Below, one piece after another: positions 8,492 to 15,779 of a stretch of 38,689 bases of DNA (position 1 is its first letter; each line of letters begins with the position of its first letter). The stretch spans positions 1-38,689 of the forward strand of contig RXJA01000356.1 in assembly GCA_003963455.1 (NCBI GenBank), given 5' to 3'. Made by a program: the position numbers and the translations under genes. The stretch comes from Hyphomicrobiales bacterium (lineage in GTDB: Bacteria > Pseudomonadota > Alphaproteobacteria > Rhizobiales > Rhizobiaceae). The notes beneath the pieces were generated by a model, which saw only the letters and a program-made list of their open reading frames with translations, had not been told where the DNA came from and did not search any database.

Positions 8492-9129
8492 CGGTTCGTC
8501 TCGGCTCCGAAACTCTTCGGGAAGAAGGCGCCGAGATAGGCCCGGCAGATAGCGCGGGCGCGCGTCCAGTCGGCCTCGCCATGTCCATGACCGATCTGGC
8601 TCTCGATCCACAGACCGTCGAGGATCGCGCTCAGCCCGCCGGCGATCAGCCGACAGTCGGCGGCCGGCGGTTCCCGTTCTGCGAGCGTGCCGACCAGCGG
8701 TTCGAGCCTTGCCAGATAGGCCCGGTTGAGCTCGCTGAAGCGCGCCCTGTAGTCGGCGTTGCGCGATGTCTCGGCCCAGAACGCCGTCCACACCGCGATG
8801 TGCCTGAGGTCGGTCACCGCCGAACCGAGGTCGAGATCGATCAGCGCCTCGAGCCTGGCCACGGCATCGTCATGAGCGTCGCTGCGCGCATGCCATGCCG
8901 CTCGGTATTCCTCGACCAGCGCGTCGAGCGCGGCCAGCAGCAGACGATCCTTGGTCTCGAAATGGAACAGGACCAGGCCGTAACCACAATCGGCCTCGCG
9001 CGCCACGTCGGCCAGCGTCACGCCGGGCAGGCCTTTGCGGGCGATGACGGTAATGGCCGCCTGGGCGAGGCTCCGCCGCCGTCTGGCGACCTTTTCGGCA
9101 TCGCGGCTTTTCTTGTCGGGCTTGCTCAA
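8488..9129 (-). CDS. TetR-family transcriptional regulator, BetI-like
   Basis: Repressor of 213 aa. The N-terminal TetR HTH spans about residues 20-65: AAITVIARKGLPGVTLADVAREADCGYGLVLFHFETKDRLLLAAL. The C-terminal domain, with WTAFWAETSRNADYRARFSELNRAY and LSAILDGLWIESQIG, resembles the BetI_C ligand domain of choline/betaine regulators. It is divergent from the C39-peptidase gene and cotranscribed with lysR. The palindrome TGACTGATCAGTCA at 9173-9186 in its own promoter region is a likely operator, so autoregulation and control of the divergent gene are both likely. The BetI likeness hints at a quaternary-amine ligand, but this is weak. Confidence 0.9.
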   Translation of the reverse strand: MSKPDKKSRDAEKVARRRRSLAQAAITVIARKGLPGVTLADVAREADCGYGLVLFHFETKDRLLLAALDALVEEYRAAWHARSDAHDDAVARLEALIDLDLGSAVTDLRHIAVWTAFWAETSRNADYRARFSELNRAYLARLEPLVGTLAEREPPAADCRLIAGGLSAILDGLWIESQIGHGHGEADWTRARAICRAYLGAFFPKSFGAETNR

Positions 9130-9172
9130 TGGTGTCGGTTCTCCCCAACCCGGCAGGGAACAAGATCGTCAT

Positions 9173-9186
9173 TGACTGATCAGTCA
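9173..9186. promoter_or_regulatory. Candidate TetR operator overlapping a plus-strand promoter
   Basis: Perfect 14-bp palindrome TGACTGATCAGTCA between tetR and the divergent peptidase gene. On the plus strand it overlaps a -35-like TTGACT (9172-9177) followed after 17 bp by GATTAT (9195-9200). A bound repressor would therefore block the peptidase promoter. Confidence 0.6.
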
Positions 9187-9284
9187 GTCTACGGGATTAT
9201 CGGCTGGCCGCAACCGAAAACTCAGGGGCGCGGGATGCCGCCAAGGACCGTTGCGCCGCGCGCCATACGTCGCGGCCATAGCCG

Positions 9285-10355
9285 ATGTTGACTCACCACA
9301 TGCCGCCAATGACCAGTGTGACACTCTTCACCGCCGCGGACACTTCCGCCTGGTCGGGCCTGATAGCGGCGGTGCCGGCCGGGATCGGCGATCGTCTGGC
9401 TGCTTTGCAAAAGGTCGCCGGTGTCGCCGGCGTGGCGCAATACAGCGAAGGTCGCCCGCATGCGATCGTGATCGGCCAGCGCCGACCGGCGGCGGCGATG
9501 ATGCGCATCGCCTTGTTCTGGTCCGCCGCCGGCTTCATCGCGAGTGACGGCTCGCGGCTGCTGGAGGCGCTGGAGAAGGAGGCGTATGCGCAGGATGTGC
9601 TCTGCCTGCGCGCCGGCGAGGACACGGCGCGAAGCATAGGCGGCCGGTGGGAGCGCCGGGATGGGTTCCTAGAGCGCTGGATCGGTATCGAACCGACCCG
9701 GCGCCAGGATCAGGTTCCGCCGTCCTGGCGGCAGACAGCGGGCTTCACTTGCGGGCCGTCGGCGCTGGCCATGGCGATGGCCGGGATCGATCCGGCGCTG
9801 CGGCCGGACCGCGCGCTGGAGGTCGAGCTCTGGCGCGAGGCCACCACCATCATCGGTCCGAGCGGCCCGGGCGGCTGCGACCCCTACGGCCTTGCGCTGG
9901 CCGCGCACCGGCGCGGACTGCGGGTGGAGGTCTTCATGAGCAGCGCCGAACCGATCTTCCTCGACCGGGCCAGCTCGGAGGAAAGGCGCGGCCTGATGAG
10001 CTTCGTGCAGGCCGGTTTCAAGCGCCAGGTCGCAACCGCGTCCCTTCCGAACGAGGCGCGCGCCTTCGCGGTCGAAGAGATCGGCCAGGCGCTCGATCGC
10101 GGCTTCTCGGCGCTGGTGCTGATCGATCAGGCGCCGATGATGGGCTACACCTGCCCGCACTGGGTGCTCGTCCATCGCCATGGCGACGGCATCTATTTCC
10201 TCAACGATCCCTGGGTCGAGCCCGACCGGCTCGAACAGCCGATGGACGTAATCGACCTGCCGGTCAGGGCGGCGGAGCTCGACCGGATGGCCTGGTACGG
10301 CAATCCGGCCTACCGCGCCGCCGTGCTGGTCGGACCGGACCAAGCCGTGAGGTGA
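9285..10355 (+). CDS. C39-like cysteine peptidase family protein
   Basis: Protein of 356 aa with a C39-like papain-fold domain in its second half. The expected catalytic set is visible: Cys156 in GFTCGPSALAMAM, His292 in CPHWVLV, and Asp308 in FLNDPW. The N-terminal about 135 residues are not a family I recognise. There is no clear signal peptide or membrane segment, and no adjacent ABC exporter or double-glycine leader peptide, so this is not a bacteriocin-processing transporter. The start is uncertain: ATG codons at 9285, 9300 and 9309 all lack a clear ribosome binding site. It is transcribed divergently from tetR across a palindromic operator, which suggests TetR control. The substrate is unknown. 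Confidence 0.8.
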   Translation: MLTHHMPPMTSVTLFTAADTSAWSGLIAAVPAGIGDRLAALQKVAGVAGVAQYSEGRPHAIVIGQRRPAAAMMRIALFWSAAGFIASDGSRLLEALEKEAYAQDVLCLRAGEDTARSIGGRWERRDGFLERWIGIEPTRRQDQVPPSWRQTAGFTCGPSALAMAMAGIDPALRPDRALEVELWREATTIIGPSGPGGCDPYGLALAAHRRGLRVEVFMSSAEPIFLDRASSEERRGLMSFVQAGFKRQVATASLPNEARAFAVEEIGQALDRGFSALVLIDQAPMMGYTCPHWVLVHRHGDGIYFLNDPWVEPDRLEQPMDVIDLPVRAAELDRMAWYGNPAYRAAVLVGPDQAVR

Positions 10356-10379
10356 AAGGAAGGCCCATACCCGGGGGAC

Positions 10380-11396
10380 TCAGAAGGGGTTCGCAACAAC
10401 CGGTCCCCAGTCGAATGCTCCATCGCGCCCGACTCCGTCCGCTGGAGCCGACGCCTGTCCGCCCCTAAACAAGCCGCCGATCCGGCAGGAGCGGATGCTG
10501 TCCGCTTCACCGCGAAGCAGGAACAGGGCATTGAGCCTCAACCGTCGCGCAATCTCTCCGCCCCTGTCCGGGCCGAGCACGATGAGCGCGGTTGCCCAGG
10601 CGTCCGCCTCGGCGCAGGTGGGCGCGATGACGGTGACCGAGGCTGGTGATTGCATAAGAGGCGCGCCACGGGCGGGGTCCATCGTATGGGAGAGGCGTCG
10701 GCCCTTTACCTCGATCCAGTGGCGGTAGTCGCCAGACGTAGCCACCGCGCAATCCTGCAGGGAGAGGATCGAATGCGGCGCGCGGCGCACCGCGTCCGGT
10801 CCCTCGACCGCGATCGCCCATGCTTCGCCATCGGGTCTCAGACCCATGGCCCGCATCTCGCCATCGATCCCCACGAGCGCGTCGCGGATTCCGAAGCCGC
10901 CGAGGATTTCGGCGAGACGGTCCACGCCGTAACCCTTGGCGACGCCATTGAGGTCAAGTGCAATTCGCGCCCTCTTGCGAACCCGTGTTCCGTCGATCTC
11001 CAGCACGTCGTGGGCAGGCAACCGCCTCGCTTGCGTCGCGTCGCGGATACCGTCCGGGCTGGCTTCCGCCGGGCCGAAGCCCCACGCGGTCACGGCGTCG
11101 CCCATGCCGATGTCGAAAGCGCCCCCCGATTCCCGCCCGACCCTCAGCCCCAGCCGGATGACCTCCAGGAGGCGTCCTGGAATCGGTACCCACTCTCCCG
11201 CCGGAGCCCGGTTGAGGCGCATCAGGTCGCTGTCGGGTTTCCAAGTCGACATCTGCGCGTCCACTTCGTCAACCGCGGCCTGGAGGGCCGCACGGACAGC
11301 CGCCGCGTCGAAGCCGGACAGAGCATGGAACAGCGCGGACCAGCGCGTGCCCATCGTCGGCCCGTTGAGGGCGTGGCGCTCAAGATCAGTAGACAT
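10380..11396 (-). CDS. apbE: FAD:protein FMN transferase (ApbE family), no signal peptide
   Basis: Transfers FMN from FAD to a Ser/Thr of an acceptor protein. Family motifs are clear: the N-terminal NGPTMGTRWS, FDIGMGDAVTAWGF, the ALDLNGVAKGYGVD signature, and the metal/flavin region TSGDYRHW followed by LSHTMDPARGAPL. The ATG at 11396 was chosen; an ATG at 11405 adds three residues. Either start overlaps the preceding reductase gene by 11-20 bp. The ApbE domain starts within about 15 residues of the N-terminus, so there is no Sec, Tat or lipoprotein signal. That is unusual beside an exported acceptor candidate (13603-14073). It is the last gene of the PepSY/DUF2271 operon. Confidence 0.93.
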   Translation of the reverse strand: MSTDLERHALNGPTMGTRWSALFHALSGFDAAAVRAALQAAVDEVDAQMSTWKPDSDLMRLNRAPAGEWVPIPGRLLEVIRLGLRVGRESGGAFDIGMGDAVTAWGFGPAEASPDGIRDATQARRLPAHDVLEIDGTRVRKRARIALDLNGVAKGYGVDRLAEILGGFGIRDALVGIDGEMRAMGLRPDGEAWAIAVEGPDAVRRAPHSILSLQDCAVATSGDYRHWIEVKGRRLSHTMDPARGAPLMQSPASVTVIAPTCAEADAWATALIVLGPDRGGEIARRLRLNALFLLRGEADSIRSCRIGGLFRGGQASAPADGVGRDGAFDWGPVVANPF

Positions 11397-13590
11397 CTTC
11401 GACATAGCGCCCCTGTGCCTTCAAGGCCGCGGGCGACAGGCCAAGCGGTTCGAGTATCCGCGCCATCGTCTCCGCCACCCCGGCCGCCATCTGCCGCCCG
11501 CCGCAGACCATGACGCGCGCGCCCTTGCGTATGGCGCGGACGACTTCGAGTTGCTCGGCGGCCAGTGCGTCCTGGACGTATCGGGGCCGCGCTCCACGGG
11601 AGACCGCCGTGGACAGGCTGGATAGCCTGCCGGCGGCCGCCCAGGCTTCGAGCTCCTCGCGATAGAGGAAATCGCTTCCTGGAAGTCGCATGCCGAAGAA
11701 CAGGTGGACCGGTCGCCGCGCGGTATTGGCGCGGATGAAGCCGGCAAGCGGTCCTATTCCGGTGCCGGCGCCGATCAGGATGAGGGGAGCGCTGTCGCGT
11801 GCGACGTGGAACGTGGGGTTGGGGCGGACGAAGCCCGCGACGGTCCCACCCGGTTCGAGCGCCATGAGTTCGCCTGAGCAGATGCCGCCGGGATGCCTGC
11901 GCACCACGATCTCCACGAACCCGTCACGGCTGCCTGAGGCCAGCGAATAGAAGCGCGGCGCGGGCGATCCCTCCGGCACGATGCCGAGCAGGTCCCCGGC
12001 CTCGAAGCATGCGAATCCGTGTCTTGTCAGGCGCTGCCATGCTGACAGGCGCGGCAGGGCGAAACGCAGGATCGCGGTCGGTGCCTGGACTTCGTGGCCA
12101 TAGTCTCGGCGCGAAACGAGCGTCAGGGCCTTGGTTTCGGGGCGAACGGGCTGATGGTCCAGTTCCAGGTCGACGCCGAGCGCGGCGCCGAGCGCATGAC
12201 CCCAACGGGTGAATTCCTGCGGCGACTGGCGGTCCACCGTTTCGAGAGGCAGCAGAAGCGTCCAGCCCTTGCCTTGCGCGGCGGCGGCAACCGCCCTGGC
12301 GTAGGCGCAGAAGGCCGGGAAGCTCCGGTCGCCGAAGCCGAGCACCGCCAGTCTAGCCTCCGGCGCGGCGGAAAGTGCGGCCACTCGATCGAGGAACCCT
12401 TTCGCCGATGCGGGTGGATCGCCATTGCCGTAGGTCGCGGCAAGGACGACGTACTCCCGCGCACCGGAAAAGCGGCCAGGGTCGAACGCCGACATCGGCG
12501 TCGTGTGGACGCGCTGGCCGGCGCGGGTCAGCGCCGCGTGCAGTGTCCCGGCAAAGCCCCAGGTGCTGCCGCCCTCGCTTCCAACCAGGATGACCGTCTC
12601 CGCGCGGGCCGGCGCGGCATTGTCTCTGATCGTGGGGCGACCTTTGAGGTTCGCCAACCAGATGAGGAGTCCCGTGGCGCCCATGACGGGGACGGCAAGC
12701 GCCGAAAACCCCAGAAGCAAGCCGAGAAGCGCGGCGCCCTGTCCGGTGTGAAGCATGTAGATGGTTTCGGAGACGCGCGCCCAGCCACTCAAGCCGGACC
12801 AGCCGAGCGTCGTCCCTGTTCCCTGGTCGAGATAGCCGGTGCCGCTGTCCGTCTTGAGCGTAAAGACGTCGGTGGCGTCCTCGGGAGAGGGGAAGCTCAG
12901 CTCGCGCAGGCTCGAGACCGGCGTCGCCACGAGCAGCGGCATCGATGTCAGGGGCGCGCCAATCGTGCCGCTTGCGGCAGGCAATTCCGGAACGGCCGCC
13001 TTGTCGGGCAGGAGCCCGAAGGTCGAGGCCGTCATCCAGAGCGCGGTGACCGCCGACAGCATAAGGCCAGGTGCCGCGACCCGCGCAAGCTCGACATGCA
13101 CGCGGCCTGCCAGAGGCCCGCGAAGCTGGGCAAACCAGCGTCTCCATCCCCCTGCGCGCCGTGCGACGAGCATAGTACCGGAGACAGCGAGGGCGAGCAT
13201 CGCCGCCGCTCCCGCAGCCATGGCGACGCGGCCGGCGTCGTCAAGGAACAGCGAACGGTGCAGGTTGGTGAGCCAACGCTGCAGGGGGTTGGGGTCGGCA
13301 GGGGCCGTAGCGGCTCCTGTCGCCGGATCGATGACGGCCGATGCCGGCTTGCCGCCGTCGAACCAGTAGGCGGTGACGCGACCGGAGGGCGAGCGCCGGA
13401 TCTGCTCGACTCCCGGGAAGGCGGCCTGGATGCGCGCGGCAAGGTCTGCGACGCGCATCGACTGTTCCGCCTGAGGCGCGGAAATTCGCTCCGCCGCCGG
13501 GAAGATGGACAACGCCGCGCCGCTGACGGCGAGGAGCGTCACGAGGACCAGAGCCGGCAGGCCCACCCAACGGTGAAGGGCACGGATCAT
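11386..13590 (-). CDS. PepSY membrane domain / flavodoxin / CysJ-like NADPH reductase fusion
   Basis: Predicted transmembrane electron-transfer protein (734 aa). Residues 1-315 form a PepSY_TM-type membrane domain with hydrophobic segments near 9-30, 123-144, 168-190 and 286-313; His6, His111, His165 and His281 flank or sit in these segments. Residues about 332-470 are a flavodoxin domain with FMN loops SEGGSTWG and ATYGNGDPP. Residues about 485-734 are an FAD/NADPH reductase of sulfite-reductase type, with RFYSLAS, GGICSGEL, LIGAGTGIGPLAGFI and the C-terminal YVEDVY. Relatives of the membrane domain such as FoxB bind heme through conserved His. The likely route is NADPH, FAD, FMN, membrane hemes, periplasmic acceptor. 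The gene is 12 bp after the DUF2271 gene and overlaps apbE. Confidence 0.9.
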   Translation of the reverse strand: MIRALHRWVGLPALVLVTLLAVSGAALSIFPAAERISAPQAEQSMRVADLAARIQAAFPGVEQIRRSPSGRVTAYWFDGGKPASAVIDPATGAATAPADPNPLQRWLTNLHRSLFLDDAGRVAMAAGAAAMLALAVSGTMLVARRAGGWRRWFAQLRGPLAGRVHVELARVAAPGLMLSAVTALWMTASTFGLLPDKAAVPELPAASGTIGAPLTSMPLLVATPVSSLRELSFPSPEDATDVFTLKTDSGTGYLDQGTGTTLGWSGLSGWARVSETIYMLHTGQGAALLGLLLGFSALAVPVMGATGLLIWLANLKGRPTIRDNAAPARAETVILVGSEGGSTWGFAGTLHAALTRAGQRVHTTPMSAFDPGRFSGAREYVVLAATYGNGDPPASAKGFLDRVAALSAAPEARLAVLGFGDRSFPAFCAYARAVAAAAQGKGWTLLLPLETVDRQSPQEFTRWGHALGAALGVDLELDHQPVRPETKALTLVSRRDYGHEVQAPTAILRFALPRLSAWQRLTRHGFACFEAGDLLGIVPEGSPAPRFYSLASGSRDGFVEIVVRRHPGGICSGELMALEPGGTVAGFVRPNPTFHVARDSAPLILIGAGTGIGPLAGFIRANTARRPVHLFFGMRLPGSDFLYREELEAWAAAGRLSSLSTAVSRGARPRYVQDALAAEQLEVVRAIRKGARVMVCGGRQMAAGVAETMARILEPLGLSPAALKAQGRYVEDVY

Positions 13591-13602
13591 CGCTGCGGCC
13601 CC

Positions 13603-14073
13603 TTACAAGCCGTAGCTGAAGTTCGCGATGTAGCGGCGACCCGGGACGGACTGTCCCGCTCCCTGGGCTGTCAGCGGCACGGCGATCTCGTTGGGGCTGT
13701 CGCGCATGTCCTCGGCGGCCGCGTCGATGTGAACGGTGTAGCCCGCGTCAAAGAGCGCGTCGGCGAGGTCGAGCGTGATCTCCAGCCTGCGACCGGCGCC
13801 GACGCTCGCTCCGGTGATGCCATTGATCTCGGCCGTGTTGCCGCCCGTCGCGCGATACCAGTCGGACAGGTGCTCGTAGTATTTGGACTTGGTTCCGGCC
13901 ATCCACAGGCTGCCGGCGTAGGCGCCCTTGGGATCCGTGACATAGATGGCGAGGTAGGCTCCGTTGCCGCCATAGTCCTTCAGCGTCGTGGTAAGGGTTA
14001 CCGGCCGCGCCATGGCGATGCCGGGAAGCGTCAGCGCCGTGGTCAGGGCCAGGGCGGCGAGGATGGTCTTCAT
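13603..14073 (-). CDS. DUF2271 periplasmic protein, candidate flavinylation target
   Basis: Small exported protein (156 aa). A Sec signal peptide spans residues 1-22 (MKTILAALALTTALTLPGIAMA, likely cut before Arg23). The rest matches the DUF2271 pattern: GAYLAIYVTDPKGAYAGSLWMAG, then KYYEHLSDWYRATGG, then NGITGASVGAG. Residues 84-90 (NGITGAS) resemble the ApbE acceptor motif D-G-x-S/T-G-A-T/S, in which the last Thr/Ser receives FMN; here that would be Ser90. It sits between a PepSY reductase and a secreted acidic protein, with apbE in the same operon. I infer that it is the periplasmic flavin carrier that accepts electrons from the reductase. The usual Asp of the motif is Asn84. Confidence 0.85.
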   Translation of the reverse strand: MKTILAALALTTALTLPGIAMARPVTLTTTLKDYGGNGAYLAIYVTDPKGAYAGSLWMAGTKSKYYEHLSDWYRATGGNTAEINGITGASVGAGRRLEITLDLADALFDAGYTVHIDAAAEDMRDSPNEIAVPLTAQGAGQSVPGRRYIANFSYGL

Positions 14074-14113
14074 TGGACTGTTTCCTTGATCTGGCGTGAT
14101 GCGGGCAGTCGGC

Positions 14114-14467
14114 TCAGTTCACCTGAACCTTGGGCGTCGCGCCGGTACCGAAGAGGCCGTTGTTCGGAGGCGCCACGCTCCCGGCTGGAGCCGGGCCCGG
14201 GGCGTTGCCGCCATCGGAATCGTCATCATCCTCTTCGTCGCCCTCATGGTCGCGATCGTCCCCACGCAGCCGGCGTTTGTGATCACGGCCTTCGCCGTCA
14301 TCATCGCTGACCGGCATCGGGGACGCGCCCGCTTCGCGAAAGGCAGCCAGAGCCGCATCGCGCGGTCCTTCGAACAGGTCAGCGCCGTGCATCGCGCTCC
14401 ATGCTGGCAGGCCGATCCCGGCGATAAGCGCCGTCGACGCGAGCAAGGTGACAAAGGTCTTTTTCAT
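14114..14467 (-). CDS. Secreted Asp/Glu/His-rich small protein
   Basis: Exported protein of 117 aa with no enzyme domain I recognise. A signal peptide covers residues 1-25 (MKKTFVTLLASTALIAGIGLPAWSA). The middle is strongly acidic with His and Arg interspersed (DDDGEGRDHKRR through DDRDHEGDEEDDDD, about residues 54-84). It is followed by a Gly/Pro/Ala linker and a C-terminus ending TPKVQVN. The acidic tract could bind divalent metal. The ATG at 14467 begins the signal peptide; the frame stays open upstream to 14680 without signal-like sequence. It lies 40 bp before the DUF2271 gene and is probably the first gene of that operon. Confidence 0.75.
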   Translation of the reverse strand: MKKTFVTLLASTALIAGIGLPAWSAMHGADLFEGPRDAALAAFREAGASPMPVSDDDGEGRDHKRRLRGDDRDHEGDEEDDDDSDGGNAPGPAPAGSVAPPNNGLFGTGATPKVQVN

Positions 14468-14517
14468 GGCAGGATCTCCATTTCTGCTGGCGCTGTTCTG
14501 AGGGTCCAGGCTGATAC

Positions 14518-14563
14518 GTTCCTGACGGAAATGGACTTTCTGCTTCAGCTTGCCGTCAGGAAC
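14518..14563. promoter_or_regulatory. 11-bp inverted repeat upstream of the acidic-protein operon
   Basis: GTTCCTGACGG (14518-14528) and its exact reverse complement CCGTCAGGAAC (14553-14563) flank a 24-bp spacer, 51 bp upstream of the ATG at 14467. The half-site GTCAGGAAC recurs at 15070-15078 before the response-regulator gene. It is a candidate binding site for that regulator. Confidence 0.45.
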
Positions 14564-14570
14564 CGAAAGG

Positions 14571-14586
14571 CCCCGCCGAAGCGGGG
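14571..14586 (-). terminator. UUCG-capped hairpin, probable terminator of the small PepSY gene
   Basis: On the minus strand the sequence is CCCCGC-TTCG-GCGGGG followed by CCTTTC: a 6-bp GC stem capped by a C(UUCG)G tetraloop and a short pyrimidine run. It lies 69 bp after the stop of the PepSY gene (14655) and before the next minus-strand promoter. Confidence 0.5.
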
Positions 14587-14654
14587 TCTGAATGGCTCTC
14601 TGCTTTTTGGATACCCCGCGGTCAGGCCACTCCGCCGGCGAGGCCGGGGCGAAG

Positions 14655-14978
14655 TCATTGACCGTCGTGGCGGCCTTCATCGTCGCGGTGCCGACGACCG
14701 GCGCCGTCCCTGGATTCGATCTGGATGATCTCGAGGGTCGACGGATGGACGGTCACCCCGATCCGCCGGCCCTGAGCGTCGGTGCCGTCGATCTCATAGC
14801 AGCCGTCGTCGATCTTGATCCGGCGCACCGTCCAGCCATGCTCGGCCGCGAGGGCGGCGACGGCCTCCCTCGGCTTCCAGTCCGCCATCGGGACGAAGCA
14901 TTCGTCATCGGCGCGCGCCGGCCCGGCGGAGAAGGCCGCGACGCACGCGAGAATTGTCAGGGCAAGCCGCATGGGCAT
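14655..14978 (-). CDS. Small exported PepSY-domain protein
   Basis: Periplasmic protein of 107 aa. The signal peptide (about 1-22, LALTILACVAAFSAGPARA) is followed by a single PepSY-like domain: MADWKPREAVAALAAEHGWTVRRIKIDDGCYEIDGTDAQGRRIGVTVHPSTLEIIQIE. The C-terminus is Arg/Asp/His-rich. I used the ATG at 14978; the ATG at 14972, with GGAG nine bases upstream, is at least as good. It is transcribed divergently from the response-regulator gene, an arrangement common for PepSY proteins next to QseBC-like systems. Possible roles are metal sensing or inhibition of an exported partner. Function is unproven. Confidence 0.82.
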   Translation of the reverse strand: MPMRLALTILACVAAFSAGPARADDECFVPMADWKPREAVAALAAEHGWTVRRIKIDDGCYEIDGTDAQGRRIGVTVHPSTLEIIQIESRDGAGRRHRDDEGRHDGQ

Positions 14979-15035
14979 GGACTCCGTTCCAACCGATTTG
15001 CGCCAACGCAAAGTGGAGAGCCAAGCTGACGCTAT

Positions 15036-15078
15036 CCTGAAGTTCGCGCGCAATCCGCTTCAGGCTGGTGTCAGGAAC
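15036..15078. promoter_or_regulatory. Repeat-containing divergent promoter region
   Basis: CCTGAAG (15036-15042) and CTTCAGG (15058-15064) form an inverted repeat. GTCAGGAAC (15070-15078) repeats the half-site found at 14555-14563 and, inverted, at 14518-14526. The region lies 42 bp before the response-regulator ATG and 58 bp before the PepSY ATG. It is a plausible autoregulatory site for the OmpR-family regulator. Confidence 0.4.
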
Positions 15079-15119
15079 GCCCGGCAAGGAAGGCAGCAGC
15101 CGCGAAAAGGCGAACGACA

Positions 15120-15779
15120 ATGCGAATCCTGCTGATAGAGGACGACAGCGTGCTGGGCGCGGCCGTGCGCGACCAGATCGCCGGTGACGGCCACTCGGTG
15201 GACTGGGTCACGCGGATCGACGCGGCCCGGGATGCGCTGGCGGGTGCTGCCTACGACCTGATCCTGCTTGACCTGATGCTGCCCGACGGAAGGGGCATCG
15301 TGTTCCTTCGCGCATTGCGGGCCGCCGGAGATGTCACGCCCATCATCATCCTCACAGCGCTCGACCAGGTGTCGGACAGGATCGAAGGCCTGACCGCGGG
15401 AGCCGACGACTACATGGTCAAGCCGTTCGACCTCGACGAACTGTCGGCGCGCATCGGCTCGGTCGCGCGCCGGTATTCCGGCAATCCCAATCCCATCATC
15501 CGGCTTCGGTCGCTCGACATCGACATTGCCCGCCGGAGCGTGCGTCGGGACGGCAAGGCCGTTCAGCTGACAGCCCGCGAATGGGCATTGCTGGAGGCGT
15601 TTCTGACGCGGCCCGGCCAGTTGCTCTCCAAGGCGCAGCTCGAGGAGAAGCTCTACGATTTCGATGCCGAGGTGGAGAGCAACACGATCGAGGTTCATGT
15701 CAGCAGGCTGCGCAAGAAGCTCGGCACCGACCTCATCGAGACCGAGCGGGGCCTCGGCTACAGGCTGGCTTCGACGTGA
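15120..15779 (+). CDS. OmpR/QseB-family response regulator
   Basis: Two-component response regulator (219 aa). The receiver domain covers residues 1-115 with acidic pocket Asp8/Asp9, phospho-acceptor Asp51 (LILLDLMLPDG), Thr79 and Lys101 (MVKPFDL). The winged-helix OmpR-type effector domain covers about 125-218, with LTAREWALLEAFLTRPGQLLSKAQL and NTIEVHVSRLRKKLG. Its stop overlaps the GTG start of the sensor kinase (GTGA). It is divergent from the small PepSY gene and probably controls the redox/PepSY genes on the minus strand. The signal may be a metal or redox condition, judged only from neighbours. Confidence 0.95.
   Translation: MRILLIEDDSVLGAAVRDQIAGDGHSVDWVTRIDAARDALAGAAYDLILLDLMLPDGRGIVFLRALRAAGDVTPIIILTALDQVSDRIEGLTAGADDYMVKPFDLDELSARIGSVARRYSGNPNPIIRLRSLDIDIARRSVRRDGKAVQLTAREWALLEAFLTRPGQLLSKAQLEEKLYDFDAEVESNTIEVHVSRLRKKLGTDLIETERGLGYRLAST

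Noticed and set aside
9285..10355. C39 protein as a bacteriocin-processing exporter peptidase
   Set aside because: No transmembrane or ATPase domains, no double-glycine leader gene nearby, and the His/Asp order is that of stand-alone C39-like proteins.
14114..14134. TGAT near the C-terminus of the acidic protein as a second flavinylation motif
   Set aside because: The residues before it (NGLFGTGAT) lack the Asp-Gly pattern and it lies in a low-complexity tail ending TPKVQVN, so it does not fit the ApbE acceptor motif well.
11996..14310. Long plus-strand open frame (over 700 codons) opposite the PepSY reductase genes
   Set aside because: Arg/Gly/Ala/His-rich translation with no domain pattern; it is the antisense shadow of minus-strand genes with clear motifs.
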